From an uncultured Alphaproteobacteria bacterium (lineage in GTDB: Bacteria; Pseudomonadota; Alphaproteobacteria; HIMB59): 53,396 nucleotides of DNA. The stretch is from contig CACABO010000003.1 of the NCBI GenBank assembly GCA_902530745.1, positions 1 to 53,396 on the forward strand. The letters are read 5' to 3'. Position 1 is the stretch's first letter. Each line of letters begins with the position of its first letter. The position numbers and the translations under genes are program-made. Below the pieces are notes generated by a model that did not search any database, had not been told where the DNA came from, and saw nothing but the letters and a program-made list of their open reading frames with translations. This document shows positions 7,981 to 16,186 of this stretch, in pieces.

Positions 7981-9075
7981 ATGAATAAAATTTCTGATGA
8001 CATTTCTAAAGATCTAAAGGATCAACCCAAATTTACAACTGATATCGGTGAGAAAGATCAAGATCATCACTCATTTGATTTAGGTGAACAGACCACACTA
8101 AAAAAAATTCAACATTTTCTTCATGGTAACCCAACTATAGTTCCTGTTATAATTTTGATTTTAAGCGTTATCGCTTTCGGTTTTATAGCTGGGGGAAAAT
8201 TTTTCTCTGCTTTCAATTTATCTTTAATTGTTCAACAAGTTACAATCGTTGGGATACTTGCAGCTGCTCAGACGCTAATTATTCTCACTGCTGGTATAGA
8301 CCTAAGTGTTGCTGCTATGATGGTTTTGGCATCAGTTTTTATGGGTAAACTTTCTGTCGAAATGGGCATACCTACATTACCTGCTATTCTTGTTGGAATG
8401 ATATCAGGTGTTGCGACAGGAGCATTCAATGGATTATTAGTTACAAGATTAAGATTGCCTCCATTTATTGTTACATTGGGAACTTGGAACATATTCTTTG
8501 CTTTAGTGATCTTTTTTACTGGGTCACAATCTATTAGAAGCTCTGACATTGAAGTAAATGCTCCTCTTTTACATTTTTGGGGAGAAAGAATTAATCTTGG
8601 AGGCTTTGTATTTACTTATGGCGCTTTCCTTATGATTGGAATTTTTATTTTTTTATGGTTTTTGCTTAACAGAACAGCATGGGGCAGACATGTTTATGCA
8701 ATTGGTGATGATAAAGAAGCTGCAGAACTCTCAGGTATTAGAACAGATAGAATGCTTGTTTCAATATATGCAGTGGCAGGTTTTGTAGTTGCAATCGGAG
8801 CTTGGGTTTCAATAGGCAGAGTTGGCTCAGTATCACCTACAAGTTTCTATGAAGGTAACTTAGACTCAATTACTGCTGTTGTTATAGGTGGAACCTCACT
8901 TTTTGGAGGAAGGGGAACAATAATTGGCTCACTATTTGGAGCGTTAATTGTGGGAGTCTTTAGTTCTGGATTATCAATAGCGGGCTTAGATGTTTTATGG
9001 CAGCGATTTGCTTTGGGTTGTCTTATAATAGTTGCCGTTGGAATAGATCAGTGGATAAGAAAGGTGTCAAACTGA
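7981..9075 (+). CDS. frcC: Fructose-type ABC transporter permease FrcC
   Basis: 364 residues. After a polar cytoplasmic N-terminus of about 50 residues come eight or more hydrophobic segments. Family marks are LIILTAGIDLSVAAMMVLAS, LRLPPFIVTLGTWNIFFAL, NRTAWGRHVYAIGDDKEAAE (the EAA-like ATPase contact), VSIGRVGSVSPTS, ITAVVIGGTSLFGGRGTIIG and the C-terminal DQWIRKVSN, all as in rhizobial FrcC. It forms the inner-membrane channel for the FrcB ligand. The stop overlaps the frcA start as TGATG. No Shine-Dalgarno is evident before the ATG. It lacks the long polar insert seen in the other permease of the window. Confidence 0.9.
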   Translation: MNKISDDISKDLKDQPKFTTDIGEKDQDHHSFDLGEQTTLKKIQHFLHGNPTIVPVIILILSVIAFGFIAGGKFFSAFNLSLIVQQVTIVGILAAAQTLIILTAGIDLSVAAMMVLASVFMGKLSVEMGIPTLPAILVGMISGVATGAFNGLLVTRLRLPPFIVTLGTWNIFFALVIFFTGSQSIRSSDIEVNAPLLHFWGERINLGGFVFTYGAFLMIGIFIFLWFLLNRTAWGRHVYAIGDDKEAAELSGIRTDRMLVSIYAVAGFVVAIGAWVSIGRVGSVSPTSFYEGNLDSITAVVIGGTSLFGGRGTIIGSLFGALIVGVFSSGLSIAGLDVLWQRFALGCLIIVAVGIDQWIRKVSN

Positions 9076-9839
9076 TGGATCCAGTTCTTGTTGCGAAAAA
9101 ACTGTCAAAAAAATATGGAAAAGTAGTAGCTTTAGATAATGCTGATCTTGAATTATACCCAGGTGAAGTTTTAGGAGTAATTGGTGACAATGGTGCAGGA
9201 AAGTCAACATTGATTAAAGCTCTTTGTGGTGCAGTAATTCCAGATAGTGGTGAAATTCAATTGGATGGAAATAAAGTTTCTTTTACTTCTCCGATTGAGG
9301 CTAGAAAGTTAGGTATTGAAACTGTTTACCAAAACCTTGCACTCTCTCCAGCTTTATCAATCACAGATAATATGTTTTTAGGTAGAGAAATTAGACAAAA
9401 AGGATTCATGGGAAAGTTTCTTAAATTTCTAGATCAAAAAGCTATGGCGGAAGAAGCAAGAAAAAGACTCTCTGATCTAGGCCTTCTAACTATTCAAAAC
9501 ATTAATCAGCTTGTTGAAACACTCTCAGGAGGACAAAGACAAGGTGTGGCCGTTGCACGTGCTACATCTTTTGGAACTAAGGTGGTAATTATGGATGAAC
9601 CCACTGCTGCCTTGGGTGTAAAAGAAAGTAGAAGAGTATTAGAGTTAATCGGAGAAGTTAGAGCAAGAGGAATACCTATCATTTTAATTTCTCACAATAT
9701 GCCCCACGTATTTGAAGTAGCAGATAGAATTCATGTACATCGATTAGGTACTAGACTCTGTGTTATTGATCCAAAAAAATATGAAATGTCAGATGCTGTT
9801 GCGTTTATGACTGGTGCTAAAGAACCACCACTAAATTAA
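9075..9839 (+). CDS. frcA: Fructose-type ABC transporter ATP-binding protein FrcA (single ABC domain)
   Basis: 254 residues from the ATG at 9075, chosen because it gives the TGATG coupling with frcC and a normal N-terminus; a longer frame from 8997 would overlap frcC by 79 nt. Walker A GDNGAGKST (37-45), Q-loop VYQNLALSP, ABC signature LSGGQRQGVAVA and Walker B VVIMDEPTAALG are all intact, with the H-loop in LISHNMPH. Unlike RbsA or MglA, which carry two fused ABC domains, this is the single-domain FrcA form and works as a homodimer. The 3' end overlaps the convergent FrcK-like gene by 4 nt. Confidence 0.92.
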   Translation: MDPVLVAKKLSKKYGKVVALDNADLELYPGEVLGVIGDNGAGKSTLIKALCGAVIPDSGEIQLDGNKVSFTSPIEARKLGIETVYQNLALSPALSITDNMFLGREIRQKGFMGKFLKFLDQKAMAEEARKRLSDLGLLTIQNINQLVETLSGGQRQGVAVARATSFGTKVVIMDEPTAALGVKESRRVLELIGEVRARGIPIILISHNMPHVFEVADRIHVHRLGTRLCVIDPKKYEMSDAVAFMTGAKEPPLN

Positions 9840-10465
9840 TTTTCAAGAATATACTCAGCCCCAATACTATTTTTTAAAACATTTACACCATTAGGTAGAT
9901 CGTTTTTATATACTTTTTCATCAATCTCTTTTTTTGGTAAATTGAAATTCTCCCATCGTTCAATTAGTCTTTTTTCTAAAATTTTTTTTTCACAATTAAT
10001 CATTACAGTTGTATTAAAAAATTTATGTAACTCACTCCACGGATAGGAATTTAAAAGGACATAATTTCCCTCAACTATAATTACTTTAGTATTTTTTGAA
10101 ATTATAACTGCTGAGGATCTTGATAATTCTAATGATCGATCAAAAATTGGTATTACAACCTCGTCTTCTTTATGCAATCTAGATACAAAGTTGATTAAAC
10201 CCATTACGTCAAATGTTTCTGGTGCTCCTTTTTTTGATAAAAGTTTTTTCTCTTTTAAAATTAGGTCATCATAGTGAAAACCATCCATTTGAAGAATACT
10301 AGAGTTATAACCCTTTGCACTAAGGTCTTTTGCTAAATTTTCAGATATTGTACTTTTGCCAGAGGCAGGAGGGCCAGAAAGAGCAATAAAATAACGGTTT
10401 TTATCATTTTTATCAATGTTATCTGTAACTGATATTATAAGTTGATCATAAGTTAATCCTGACAT
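9836..10465 (-). CDS. frcK: FrcK-like P-loop kinase (uridine kinase / phosphoribulokinase fold)
   Basis: 209 residues. Walker A GPPASGKST (31-39) is followed by LQMDGFHYDD, the acceptor-site Asp pattern of the uridine kinase/pantothenate kinase group, and VIIVEGNYVLL. Such proteins sit beside frcBCA in rhizobia as FrcK and are assumed to be sugar or nucleoside kinases; the real substrate is not firmly known. Here the gene follows frcA but points the opposite way, overlapping it by 4 nt at the stops, so it is not in the frc transcript. It lies 17 nt after xylB on the minus strand and is probably expressed with it. Confidence 0.8.
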   Translation of the reverse strand: MSGLTYDQLIISVTDNIDKNDKNRYFIALSGPPASGKSTISENLAKDLSAKGYNSSILQMDGFHYDDLILKEKKLLSKKGAPETFDVMGLINFVSRLHKEDEVVIPIFDRSLELSRSSAVIISKNTKVIIVEGNYVLLNSYPWSELHKFFNTTVMINCEKKILEKRLIERWENFNLPKKEIDEKVYKNDLPNGVNVLKNSIGAEYILEN

Positions 10466-10482
10466 TATTTTGTTAAGAAAAA

Positions 10483-11928
10483 CTATTTAACATAGAATTT
10501 CTTCCAACCATCAAAGCGATCTTTAAGTATTGATTTAGTATTATTATTTTTTTTTATTATTTCTTTAACTAAAGGTGGCTTTAATACATCTTGATGTTTT
10601 AGATTATTAAAACCAAGATATGCCAACCTTGCAGCACCATAAGCAGCCATAGAATCTGATGCTTCTGTAATAGCCAGATCTCTGTCAAGTATTGATGCTA
10701 ACAGTTTAATCCAATATTTATTTTTCGACCCGCCACCGATTACAAATAAATTATTCAATTTGATGCCAGTTTTTGAAAGAGCTTGGTAGTTATCAAAAAG
10801 ACCAAAAGAAATACCTTCGATTAAACTATAAACAAGTGTATTTTTATCTGTTTCTATTCCCATATTATGAAAACTTGCTCGAACGTGTGGGTCATTTAAT
10901 GGAGTCCTTTCTCCTGTCAAATAAGGCAAGTAATAAGGTGAGTTACTCATTGAAGTATCAGAACTCATAGACTCTTTCAAACACTTTGTAATTTCATCAA
11001 TTGAAGAGTCAAAAGTATTTATAAACCAATTAATGTTTGATGTGCAGGAGAGCATTACTGACATAAGATGCCAAGTATTAGGCAAACAATGACAAAAGGA
11101 GTGAATTGCATCATCATAATTTTTTAAGAATTTCTTTGTTGACCCAAATATCACGCCTGAGGTACCTAATGATATTGATGCATCACCCTCTTCATACAAT
11201 CCTAAACCAACAGCAGCAGCTGCGTTATCTCCTGCGCCACCGTAAACTCTGCATTTCATATTGAAGCCATATTTGTCAGCTATATCCTTTTTAATAATAC
11301 CAGTTTGATCAGTACCCTCACAAACATTTGGCATTTGTGAAATATTCATAGAGCTTGCTTCAAGTAATTTTATAGACCAATCTCGTTTTTCTACATCTAG
11401 CCAATAAGTTCCAGAAGCATCAGATAAATCGCTGAAAAATTCTCCTGTTAGGTAAAATCTTAAGTAATCTTTTGGTAAAAGAACCTTATAGATTTTATTA
11501 AAATTTTCATTTTCATTTCTTTTAATCCATAGAACTTTTGGTGCTGTAAAACCAGGCATTGCAATGTTTCCGGCTATATCCATAACAGATTTATCTGTCA
11601 TTATCTCTGAACACTCTTGATGGCTTCTTGTGTCATTCCAAAGTATACAAGGTCTAATTATTTCATAATCCTTATTAATACAAGTAGCGCCATGCATATG
11701 CCCTGAAAAAGAAACTGAATTTATTTCGTTGATGTTAATTTTACTTTTTAATCTTAACATACATTGATCAAGAGCAACTATCCAAGAGGATGGATCTTGT
11801 TCAGACCATCCACTTTGAGGATTAGATGAAGGTATATCTTCGCTCGAAACACTATGAATAATTTCCTGTTCTTCACCAATGACTAAGCATTTCATTGATG
11901 AAGTTCCAAGATCTATTCCTAAATACAT
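10483..11928 (-). CDS. xylB: Xylulokinase
   Basis: 481 residues, the usual XylB size. FGGY signatures: YLGIDLGTSSMKCLVIG (2-18), VSFSGHMHGATC (the Gly-His-Met-His-Gly motif typical of xylulokinase), PCILWNDTRS, YGGAGDNAAAAVGLG (catalytic Asp, about 225-239) and FVIGGGSKNKYW. It phosphorylates D-xylulose to xylulose 5-phosphate in the cytoplasm. Together with the lyxose-isomerase-like gene at 13964 it could process D-lyxose or another pentose, and its product is a transketolase substrate. It is divergent from the aldolase gene (74-bp gap). A TATAGT box lies 7 nt before the ATG with no Shine-Dalgarno, so the mRNA may be leaderless. Confidence 0.92.
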   Translation of the reverse strand: MYLGIDLGTSSMKCLVIGEEQEIIHSVSSEDIPSSNPQSGWSEQDPSSWIVALDQCMLRLKSKININEINSVSFSGHMHGATCINKDYEIIRPCILWNDTRSHQECSEIMTDKSVMDIAGNIAMPGFTAPKVLWIKRNENENFNKIYKVLLPKDYLRFYLTGEFFSDLSDASGTYWLDVEKRDWSIKLLEASSMNISQMPNVCEGTDQTGIIKKDIADKYGFNMKCRVYGGAGDNAAAAVGLGLYEEGDASISLGTSGVIFGSTKKFLKNYDDAIHSFCHCLPNTWHLMSVMLSCTSNINWFINTFDSSIDEITKCLKESMSSDTSMSNSPYYLPYLTGERTPLNDPHVRASFHNMGIETDKNTLVYSLIEGISFGLFDNYQALSKTGIKLNNLFVIGGGSKNKYWIKLLASILDRDLAITEASDSMAAYGAARLAYLGFNNLKHQDVLKPPLVKEIIKKNNNTKSILKDRFDGWKKFYVK

Positions 11929-12002
11929 AACTATTACTATACAATCTTTAAAAAAATTTTCTATTTATACTGTGAGAAATTTGATGATAAAGTTTTAATA
12001 TA

Positions 12003-12995
12003 ATGAATAAATCTTTAGAGACGAAACTACAAAAAATAAAAAAACAAATTTATAAACCCAAAGATTTTATTATTGCAGATGCAAAAGACGGTGATATGGC
12101 AATGGGCATCGTAACGCCTGGGCCTAAAAGAGACAGTAAGGGTAAAATTTTAAAATCCTTCAAGAAGCTTAATGATTATAAGCAAGCTATGATATCTATG
12201 TCTAAATCAAATCTTGTTGATATTATGTTGATGTCTGCATCAACTGGTGAAGAATTAATTAAAAAAAAAATATTTAATAACTCCAAAGTTACTCCTGCTA
12301 TTCGAATGAATGATACTACAGATATTTGGTTAATGAGAAATGGTAATTACAGATCTACTTATCCAAGACCTTTCCGATCTGCTCGTCTAAAAAGTGTATC
12401 AAAATTTGCAAATTTAGGATTATTTTCAATGACATTCTCTAAAAATGTAGATTTTGATTTAGCAATGTTAAATGCTTATAGAGATTTTAGAATTGAAGCT
12501 ATTGAATATAAATTTAATCATTTTTTGGAGGTGTTTAACCCTCCAATTAATATCGGCATGAAATCAAATAATCTGGGTGACTACATTAATGATTGCATCA
12601 TTAAAGCCATTGCAGGACAAACTAAAGAGGAAAGACCTTTATTTTTGAAAATTGCATACAATGGTCCAAAAGCGATGGAGGAACTGGCAACTTATGATCC
12701 TGCAAATTTAATAGTTGGTATATTAGGTGGTAGTAAAGGAACCACACGAGATTGTTTTGAATTAATTAAAAAAGCTAGTCATTATGGTGCAAGAGTTGCT
12801 CTTTTTGGTAGAAAAATTAATCTTGCAGAGGATCCAATCTTGTTAGTAAAGCTAATGAGGGCAGTAATAGAAAAAGATATAAAAACTATTGAAGCTGTTA
12901 AGTTATATCATAGTGAATTAAATAAAAAAAATTTAAGACCAGATCACTCTCTTAATAAAGATCTTCAAATAACTGATCCTATTTTAAAATTATAA
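12003..12995 (+). CDS. Class I aldolase-like TIM-barrel protein (DhnA/LacD/DeoC superfamily)
   Basis: 330 residues. The likely Schiff-base lysine is Lys216 in FLKIAYNGP, which matches the VKxxYxG pattern of DhnA/LacD class I aldolases. IVGILGGSKGTTRD and GARVALFGRKINLAEDP correspond to the phosphate-binding GGxK and GRNI loops of the family. Such enzymes cleave ketose phosphates (fructose 1,6-bisphosphate, tagatose bisphosphate, 2-deoxyribose 5-phosphate and others) to triose phosphates. It overlaps the convergent PfkB kinase gene by 6 nt and starts 74 bp from xylB. No close Shine-Dalgarno. The exact substrate is unknown; a ketose 1-phosphate or FBP are candidates. Confidence 0.68.
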   Translation: MNKSLETKLQKIKKQIYKPKDFIIADAKDGDMAMGIVTPGPKRDSKGKILKSFKKLNDYKQAMISMSKSNLVDIMLMSASTGEELIKKKIFNNSKVTPAIRMNDTTDIWLMRNGNYRSTYPRPFRSARLKSVSKFANLGLFSMTFSKNVDFDLAMLNAYRDFRIEAIEYKFNHFLEVFNPPINIGMKSNNLGDYINDCIIKAIAGQTKEERPLFLKIAYNGPKAMEELATYDPANLIVGILGGSKGTTRDCFELIKKASHYGARVALFGRKINLAEDPILLVKLMRAVIEKDIKTIEAVKLYHSELNKKNLRPDHSLNKDLQITDPILKL

Positions 12996-13964
12996 TTTTT
13001 TGATATTAGGTAAATTACCTGACGATGAGTCAATTTTCATCATAGCTGATCCTGCTGCATGAGACTTCCTCAGTGTAACTTCAATATCCCAGTCTTCATG
13101 TACACCAAAAATAAATCCTGCACAGAAAGCATCCCCTGCGCCAACAGCATTTTTGATATTTTTTTTTTGAATTTTGGGAGACTGGGAGTGATAAATATCT
13201 TTTTTAGAAATATAAAGTGACTCATACGGGCTATGTATAATAAAAGCTCTTTGAAGGCCTTTTTGAAAAATTTTTCTAGACAAGTTTATAATGAGTTTTT
13301 TGTTTAATCGGTTTTTTGAGTTAATAATTTTTTTTTTAAAAAGTAATTGTGCTTCAATTTCATTAAGTAAAAGATAGTCGGTATAAGGAAGAGCACTAAA
13401 AATAATTTTCTGAAAATTTGGAATATTGTTTGATGCTAAATCAATGATGTTAATAATATCTTTTTTTCTTGACTCTTTTAAAACTTTACAAAGTCTTGTT
13501 TCTTTCCCACTAAATTCGTCTAATCTTCCTAAAAGGCTGAGATATCCTACATATAAAATTTTAGGATAATTGCTAAGTTTACTTAATCTAAAATGATCTA
13601 TGTCTAATAAATCATTTGCCCCAGAGTAGTAGAGAAAAGTTCTTTCATTTTGTTTCTCAGACATGCACAAAGAATATGAAGTTGGGATATTAGATGAAAC
13701 TGAAAGGTATTTTGAAATAATGCCATTACTTCGACAATGATTTTTAATAAGTTTAGAATTATCATCATTTCCTATAGATCCCATGGCAATTAAATTATAT
13801 TTGAAACCAAGAGAAAATAGGTTTGTTAATACATTATTAGGACCGCCGCCAACACATTGATATTGACCTTTGATAGACTCAAGCTTGCCTCTCTCAGGAA
13901 GGTAGTCAATTTTATAAGTTGTATCTACGCACCATATACCTAATCCTACAACCCCACGGCGCAT
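12990..13964 (-). CDS. PfkB-family carbohydrate kinase
   Basis: 324 residues of the ribokinase/PfkB fold. It has an N-terminal substrate lid region (DTTYKIDYLPERGK), the Gly-rich VGGGPNNVL and the C-terminal signature NAVGAGDAFCAGFIFG with the catalytic Asp and anion hole. The ATG overlaps the stop of the lyxose-isomerase-like gene (TAATG), so kinase and isomerase are translationally coupled and probably act in sequence on one sugar. PfkB members include ribokinase, fructokinase, ketohexokinase and KDG kinase; the substrate cannot be read off. Its end overlaps the convergent aldolase gene by 6 nt. Confidence 0.85.
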   Translation of the reverse strand: MRRGVVGLGIWCVDTTYKIDYLPERGKLESIKGQYQCVGGGPNNVLTNLFSLGFKYNLIAMGSIGNDDNSKLIKNHCRSNGIISKYLSVSSNIPTSYSLCMSEKQNERTFLYYSGANDLLDIDHFRLSKLSNYPKILYVGYLSLLGRLDEFSGKETRLCKVLKESRKKDIINIIDLASNNIPNFQKIIFSALPYTDYLLLNEIEAQLLFKKKIINSKNRLNKKLIINLSRKIFQKGLQRAFIIHSPYESLYISKKDIYHSQSPKIQKKNIKNAVGAGDAFCAGFIFGVHEDWDIEVTLRKSHAAGSAMMKIDSSSGNLPNIKKL

Positions 13965-14626
13965 TAAACTTCATTCCATAAGGGATGAAGAGGTGGCTCA
14001 TCTTCTTGTATCTGACTAAATCTTCCAACTTGCTCAAGAAAATAATTATCATTATTGTCATCATTTACTTGGGACACTTCTCCAGCCATAACCATTCCAG
14101 AGCCTTTAACAGAATAAAATCTATGAAAAATATTTCTCTCAACAGTAACGCTTTGACCCTTTTTTAAAATCAAAGGTTCATGTGGATCTAGTTCTATTTT
14201 TTCTCCATCAACAAGAACAGTGATTTTTTTTGATAATTGCTTGTTATTATCAATTTCTAAAAACTCAATTGCTAAATCTCCACCACCTCTATTTATAATA
14301 TCTTCCAATTTAATCTTATGACTATGAAAAGGGATTTCCTGGCCCTCTTGCATGAAGAGTAATTTTTCTGCATAAGGTTTATCATCAAAATTACTTTGAA
14401 TGCCATTCCTAATACAAAAAAGTGTTATACCTTGACTATTAAAATTATCTTTTCCAAAATCTGTTACATCCCAGCCCATTTGATGATCTTTGAGGTATTT
14501 AGTCATCTCGGGATTGTTGTTATAATCTTCCTTTGACCAATAACCCCATTTTGGAAGTGTCCAATTATATGTATCCATCATTTTTTTTGCTGTTTCTATA
14601 GCATTATTAATCTCTGAGCGCTTCAT
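13964..14626 (-). CDS. D-lyxose isomerase-like cupin
   Basis: 220 residues with the D-lyxose isomerase layout: N-terminal MKRSEINNAI, GWDVTDFGKDNF, then the metal-binding cupin EKLLFMQEGQEIPFHSH followed by KLEDIINRGGGDLAIEF, and a later His in VERNIFHRFYS. The two His of PFHSHK, the Glu of LEDI and the late His fit the Mn2+ site. Known members convert D-lyxose to D-xylulose and also D-mannose to D-fructose. It is the first gene of a two-gene operon with the PfkB kinase, coupled by TAATG. It diverges from the dehydrogenase at 14671 across only 44 bp. Confidence 0.86.
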   Translation of the reverse strand: MKRSEINNAIETAKKMMDTYNWTLPKWGYWSKEDYNNNPEMTKYLKDHQMGWDVTDFGKDNFNSQGITLFCIRNGIQSNFDDKPYAEKLLFMQEGQEIPFHSHKIKLEDIINRGGGDLAIEFLEIDNNKQLSKKITVLVDGEKIELDPHEPLILKKGQSVTVERNIFHRFYSVKGSGMVMAGEVSQVNDDNNDNYFLEQVGRFSQIQEDEPPLHPLWNEV

Positions 14627-14635
14627 GGAGTAAGA

Positions 14636-14664
14636 TTATCAAAAATAAAAATAATTGATATAAT
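14636..14664 (+). promoter_or_regulatory. Sigma70-type promoter for the hydroxyacid dehydrogenase, predicted leaderless
   Basis: TTATCA (14636-14641) and a perfect TATAAT (14659-14664) are separated by 17 bp. Only 6 nt lie between the -10 box and the ATG at 14671, so transcription should begin at or beside the start codon. No Shine-Dalgarno is present. Confidence 0.6.
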
Positions 14665-14670
14665 CATGTA

Positions 14671-15687
14671 ATGAAAACAATTATTGTTGATCCATTTCCA
14701 CGTAAAATGGAACTAATTTTTAAATCTAGTAAACTTAAACTTTTAAAAAAAAAATTTAATATAATTAATGCACCTAAAGAAAATAAACTAAAATTTTATA
14801 AACAAAATATTCCTAATGCTGATTTTATTATTGGTCAACCTGATTTACCAAAATCAATATTAATTTTAGGTAAAAAACTTAAAGCTATTTTCAATGTTGA
14901 AAGTAATTTTATGGATAACATGGACTATGATTACTGCTTTAATAACAATATCTATGTTTTATCCACGGCTCCTGTTTTTGCTCAGAGTGTTGCTGAAATA
15001 GCTATTGGTTTGACTATTTCTTTGAAAAGAGAAATACATACAGCACATTTAGATTTTATAAAAAAAAAGGAAAAGTATGGCTTAGAAAGTAATAAGCGAA
15101 GCAGTCTATTGCTTAACAATAAAATTGGCATTGTCGGTTTTGGAGACTTAGCTAAAAGTCTTAAACCTATGTTGGTACCTTATACTTCAGATTTTCGAGT
15201 TTATGATCCTTGGCTTCCAAATAAACTTATAGAGGACAATGGTTGCAAGCCAGCATCATTAGGTAAAATTTTCAAAAATTGTGAAGTAATATACATACTT
15301 ACCACAATAACAAAAAAAAATAAAAACATGATAGATGAAAAACTTTTAAGATTAATGAAAAAAAATGCTTGTTTAATCATTCTAAGTAGAGCTAATGTAA
15401 TTAATTTTCAAGATTTAAATAAAATTTTAATGAAAGGTAAAATTAAAGTTGCCACTGATGTTTTTCCTCAAGAACCTGTTCCTAAAAATGATCCAATAAG
15501 AAGACAAAAAAATATTCTTTTTTCTTCTCACAGAGCGGGAGCTTTAAATAGTGTTTTTTTTGAAATGGGAGAGATTGTTTATGAGGATTTAAATTTGATC
15601 ACAAAAGGACTGCCTCCTAAATTATGTCGTCGAGCAGAATTGGAAACTGTCAAAAATTTAAGATCTAAGCCAGTTGTTATAAATTAA
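14671..15687 (+). CDS. D-isomer-specific 2-hydroxyacid dehydrogenase family protein
   Basis: 338 residues. The NAD-binding loop is GIVGFGDLAKSL (about 151-162). The catalytic triad of the family is visible as Arg in LIILSRANVIN, Glu in DVFPQEPVP and His in LFSSHRAGAL. These enzymes reduce 2-keto acids or oxidise D-2-hydroxyacids (glycerate, glyoxylate, phosphoglycerate, erythronate and similar). The context of sugar kinases and isomerases suggests a sugar-acid or glyoxylate/hydroxypyruvate substrate. It lies 40 bp upstream of the rbsD/fucU-like gene in the same direction, probably as the head of that operon. Confidence 0.82.
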   Translation: MKTIIVDPFPRKMELIFKSSKLKLLKKKFNIINAPKENKLKFYKQNIPNADFIIGQPDLPKSILILGKKLKAIFNVESNFMDNMDYDYCFNNNIYVLSTAPVFAQSVAEIAIGLTISLKREIHTAHLDFIKKKEKYGLESNKRSSLLLNNKIGIVGFGDLAKSLKPMLVPYTSDFRVYDPWLPNKLIEDNGCKPASLGKIFKNCEVIYILTTITKKNKNMIDEKLLRLMKKNACLIILSRANVINFQDLNKILMKGKIKVATDVFPQEPVPKNDPIRRQKNILFSSHRAGALNSVFFEMGEIVYEDLNLITKGLPPKLCRRAELETVKNLRSKPVVIN

Positions 15688-15727
15688 TTATATTGAATAT
15701 AGTTAATTTATTTAGTTCTATAGGTAC

Positions 15728-16186
15728 ATGTTAATTAATATTGATCCAATTCTTGGACCTGAGGTTCTTCACACCCTTCGTGCTATGGGCCATGGTGACA
15801 AACTCATTTTATGTGACTCAAACTTTCCAGCTTATTCTATGAATTCAGTTGTACATCGTTTAGATGGAGTTGATGCAGCAAAAGCAGCAAAAGCTATATT
15901 ATCTATTTTCCCTCTGGATAGTTTTATAGAGTTTCCAATACTAAGAATGCAAATCGATAACAAACCTGATGAGCTTAACGATGTTCATAAAGAAATTATT
16001 GATGTAACTAGAAGTGTAGCAGGTGAAAACTGGAAAATAGGATCAATCGAAAGATTTATGTTTTATGAAGAGGCAAAAAAAGCCTTTGCAATTATCACAA
16101 CTAATGAGACACGACCATTTGGTTGTTTTATTTTAACAAAAGGAGTTGTTAAACCTGATGGTACTGTTTGGGTACTAGATAAGTGA
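15728..16186 (+). CDS. RbsD/FucU family sugar mutarotase
   Basis: 152 residues. Family signature in the first 40: ILGPEVLHTLRAMGHGDKLI with DSNFPAYSMN, including the conserved His and Asp of the active site, and a C-terminal Tyr/Glu-rich region (ERFMFYEEAKKAFAII). RbsD and FucU speed up interconversion of ribose or fucose anomers so that the kinase or isomerase can use them. The N-terminus reads more like FucU than RbsD. The stop overlaps the GTG start of the ribokinase-like gene (GTGA), consistent with a joint role. Confidence 0.88.
   Translation: MLINIDPILGPEVLHTLRAMGHGDKLILCDSNFPAYSMNSVVHRLDGVDAAKAAKAILSIFPLDSFIEFPILRMQIDNKPDELNDVHKEIIDVTRSVAGENWKIGSIERFMFYEEAKKAFAIITTNETRPFGCFILTKGVVKPDGTVWVLDK

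Noticed and set aside
8997-9839. FrcA start at 8997
   Set aside because: It would overlap frcC by 79 nt and add 26 non-family residues; the TGATG at 9073-9077 gives the right start.
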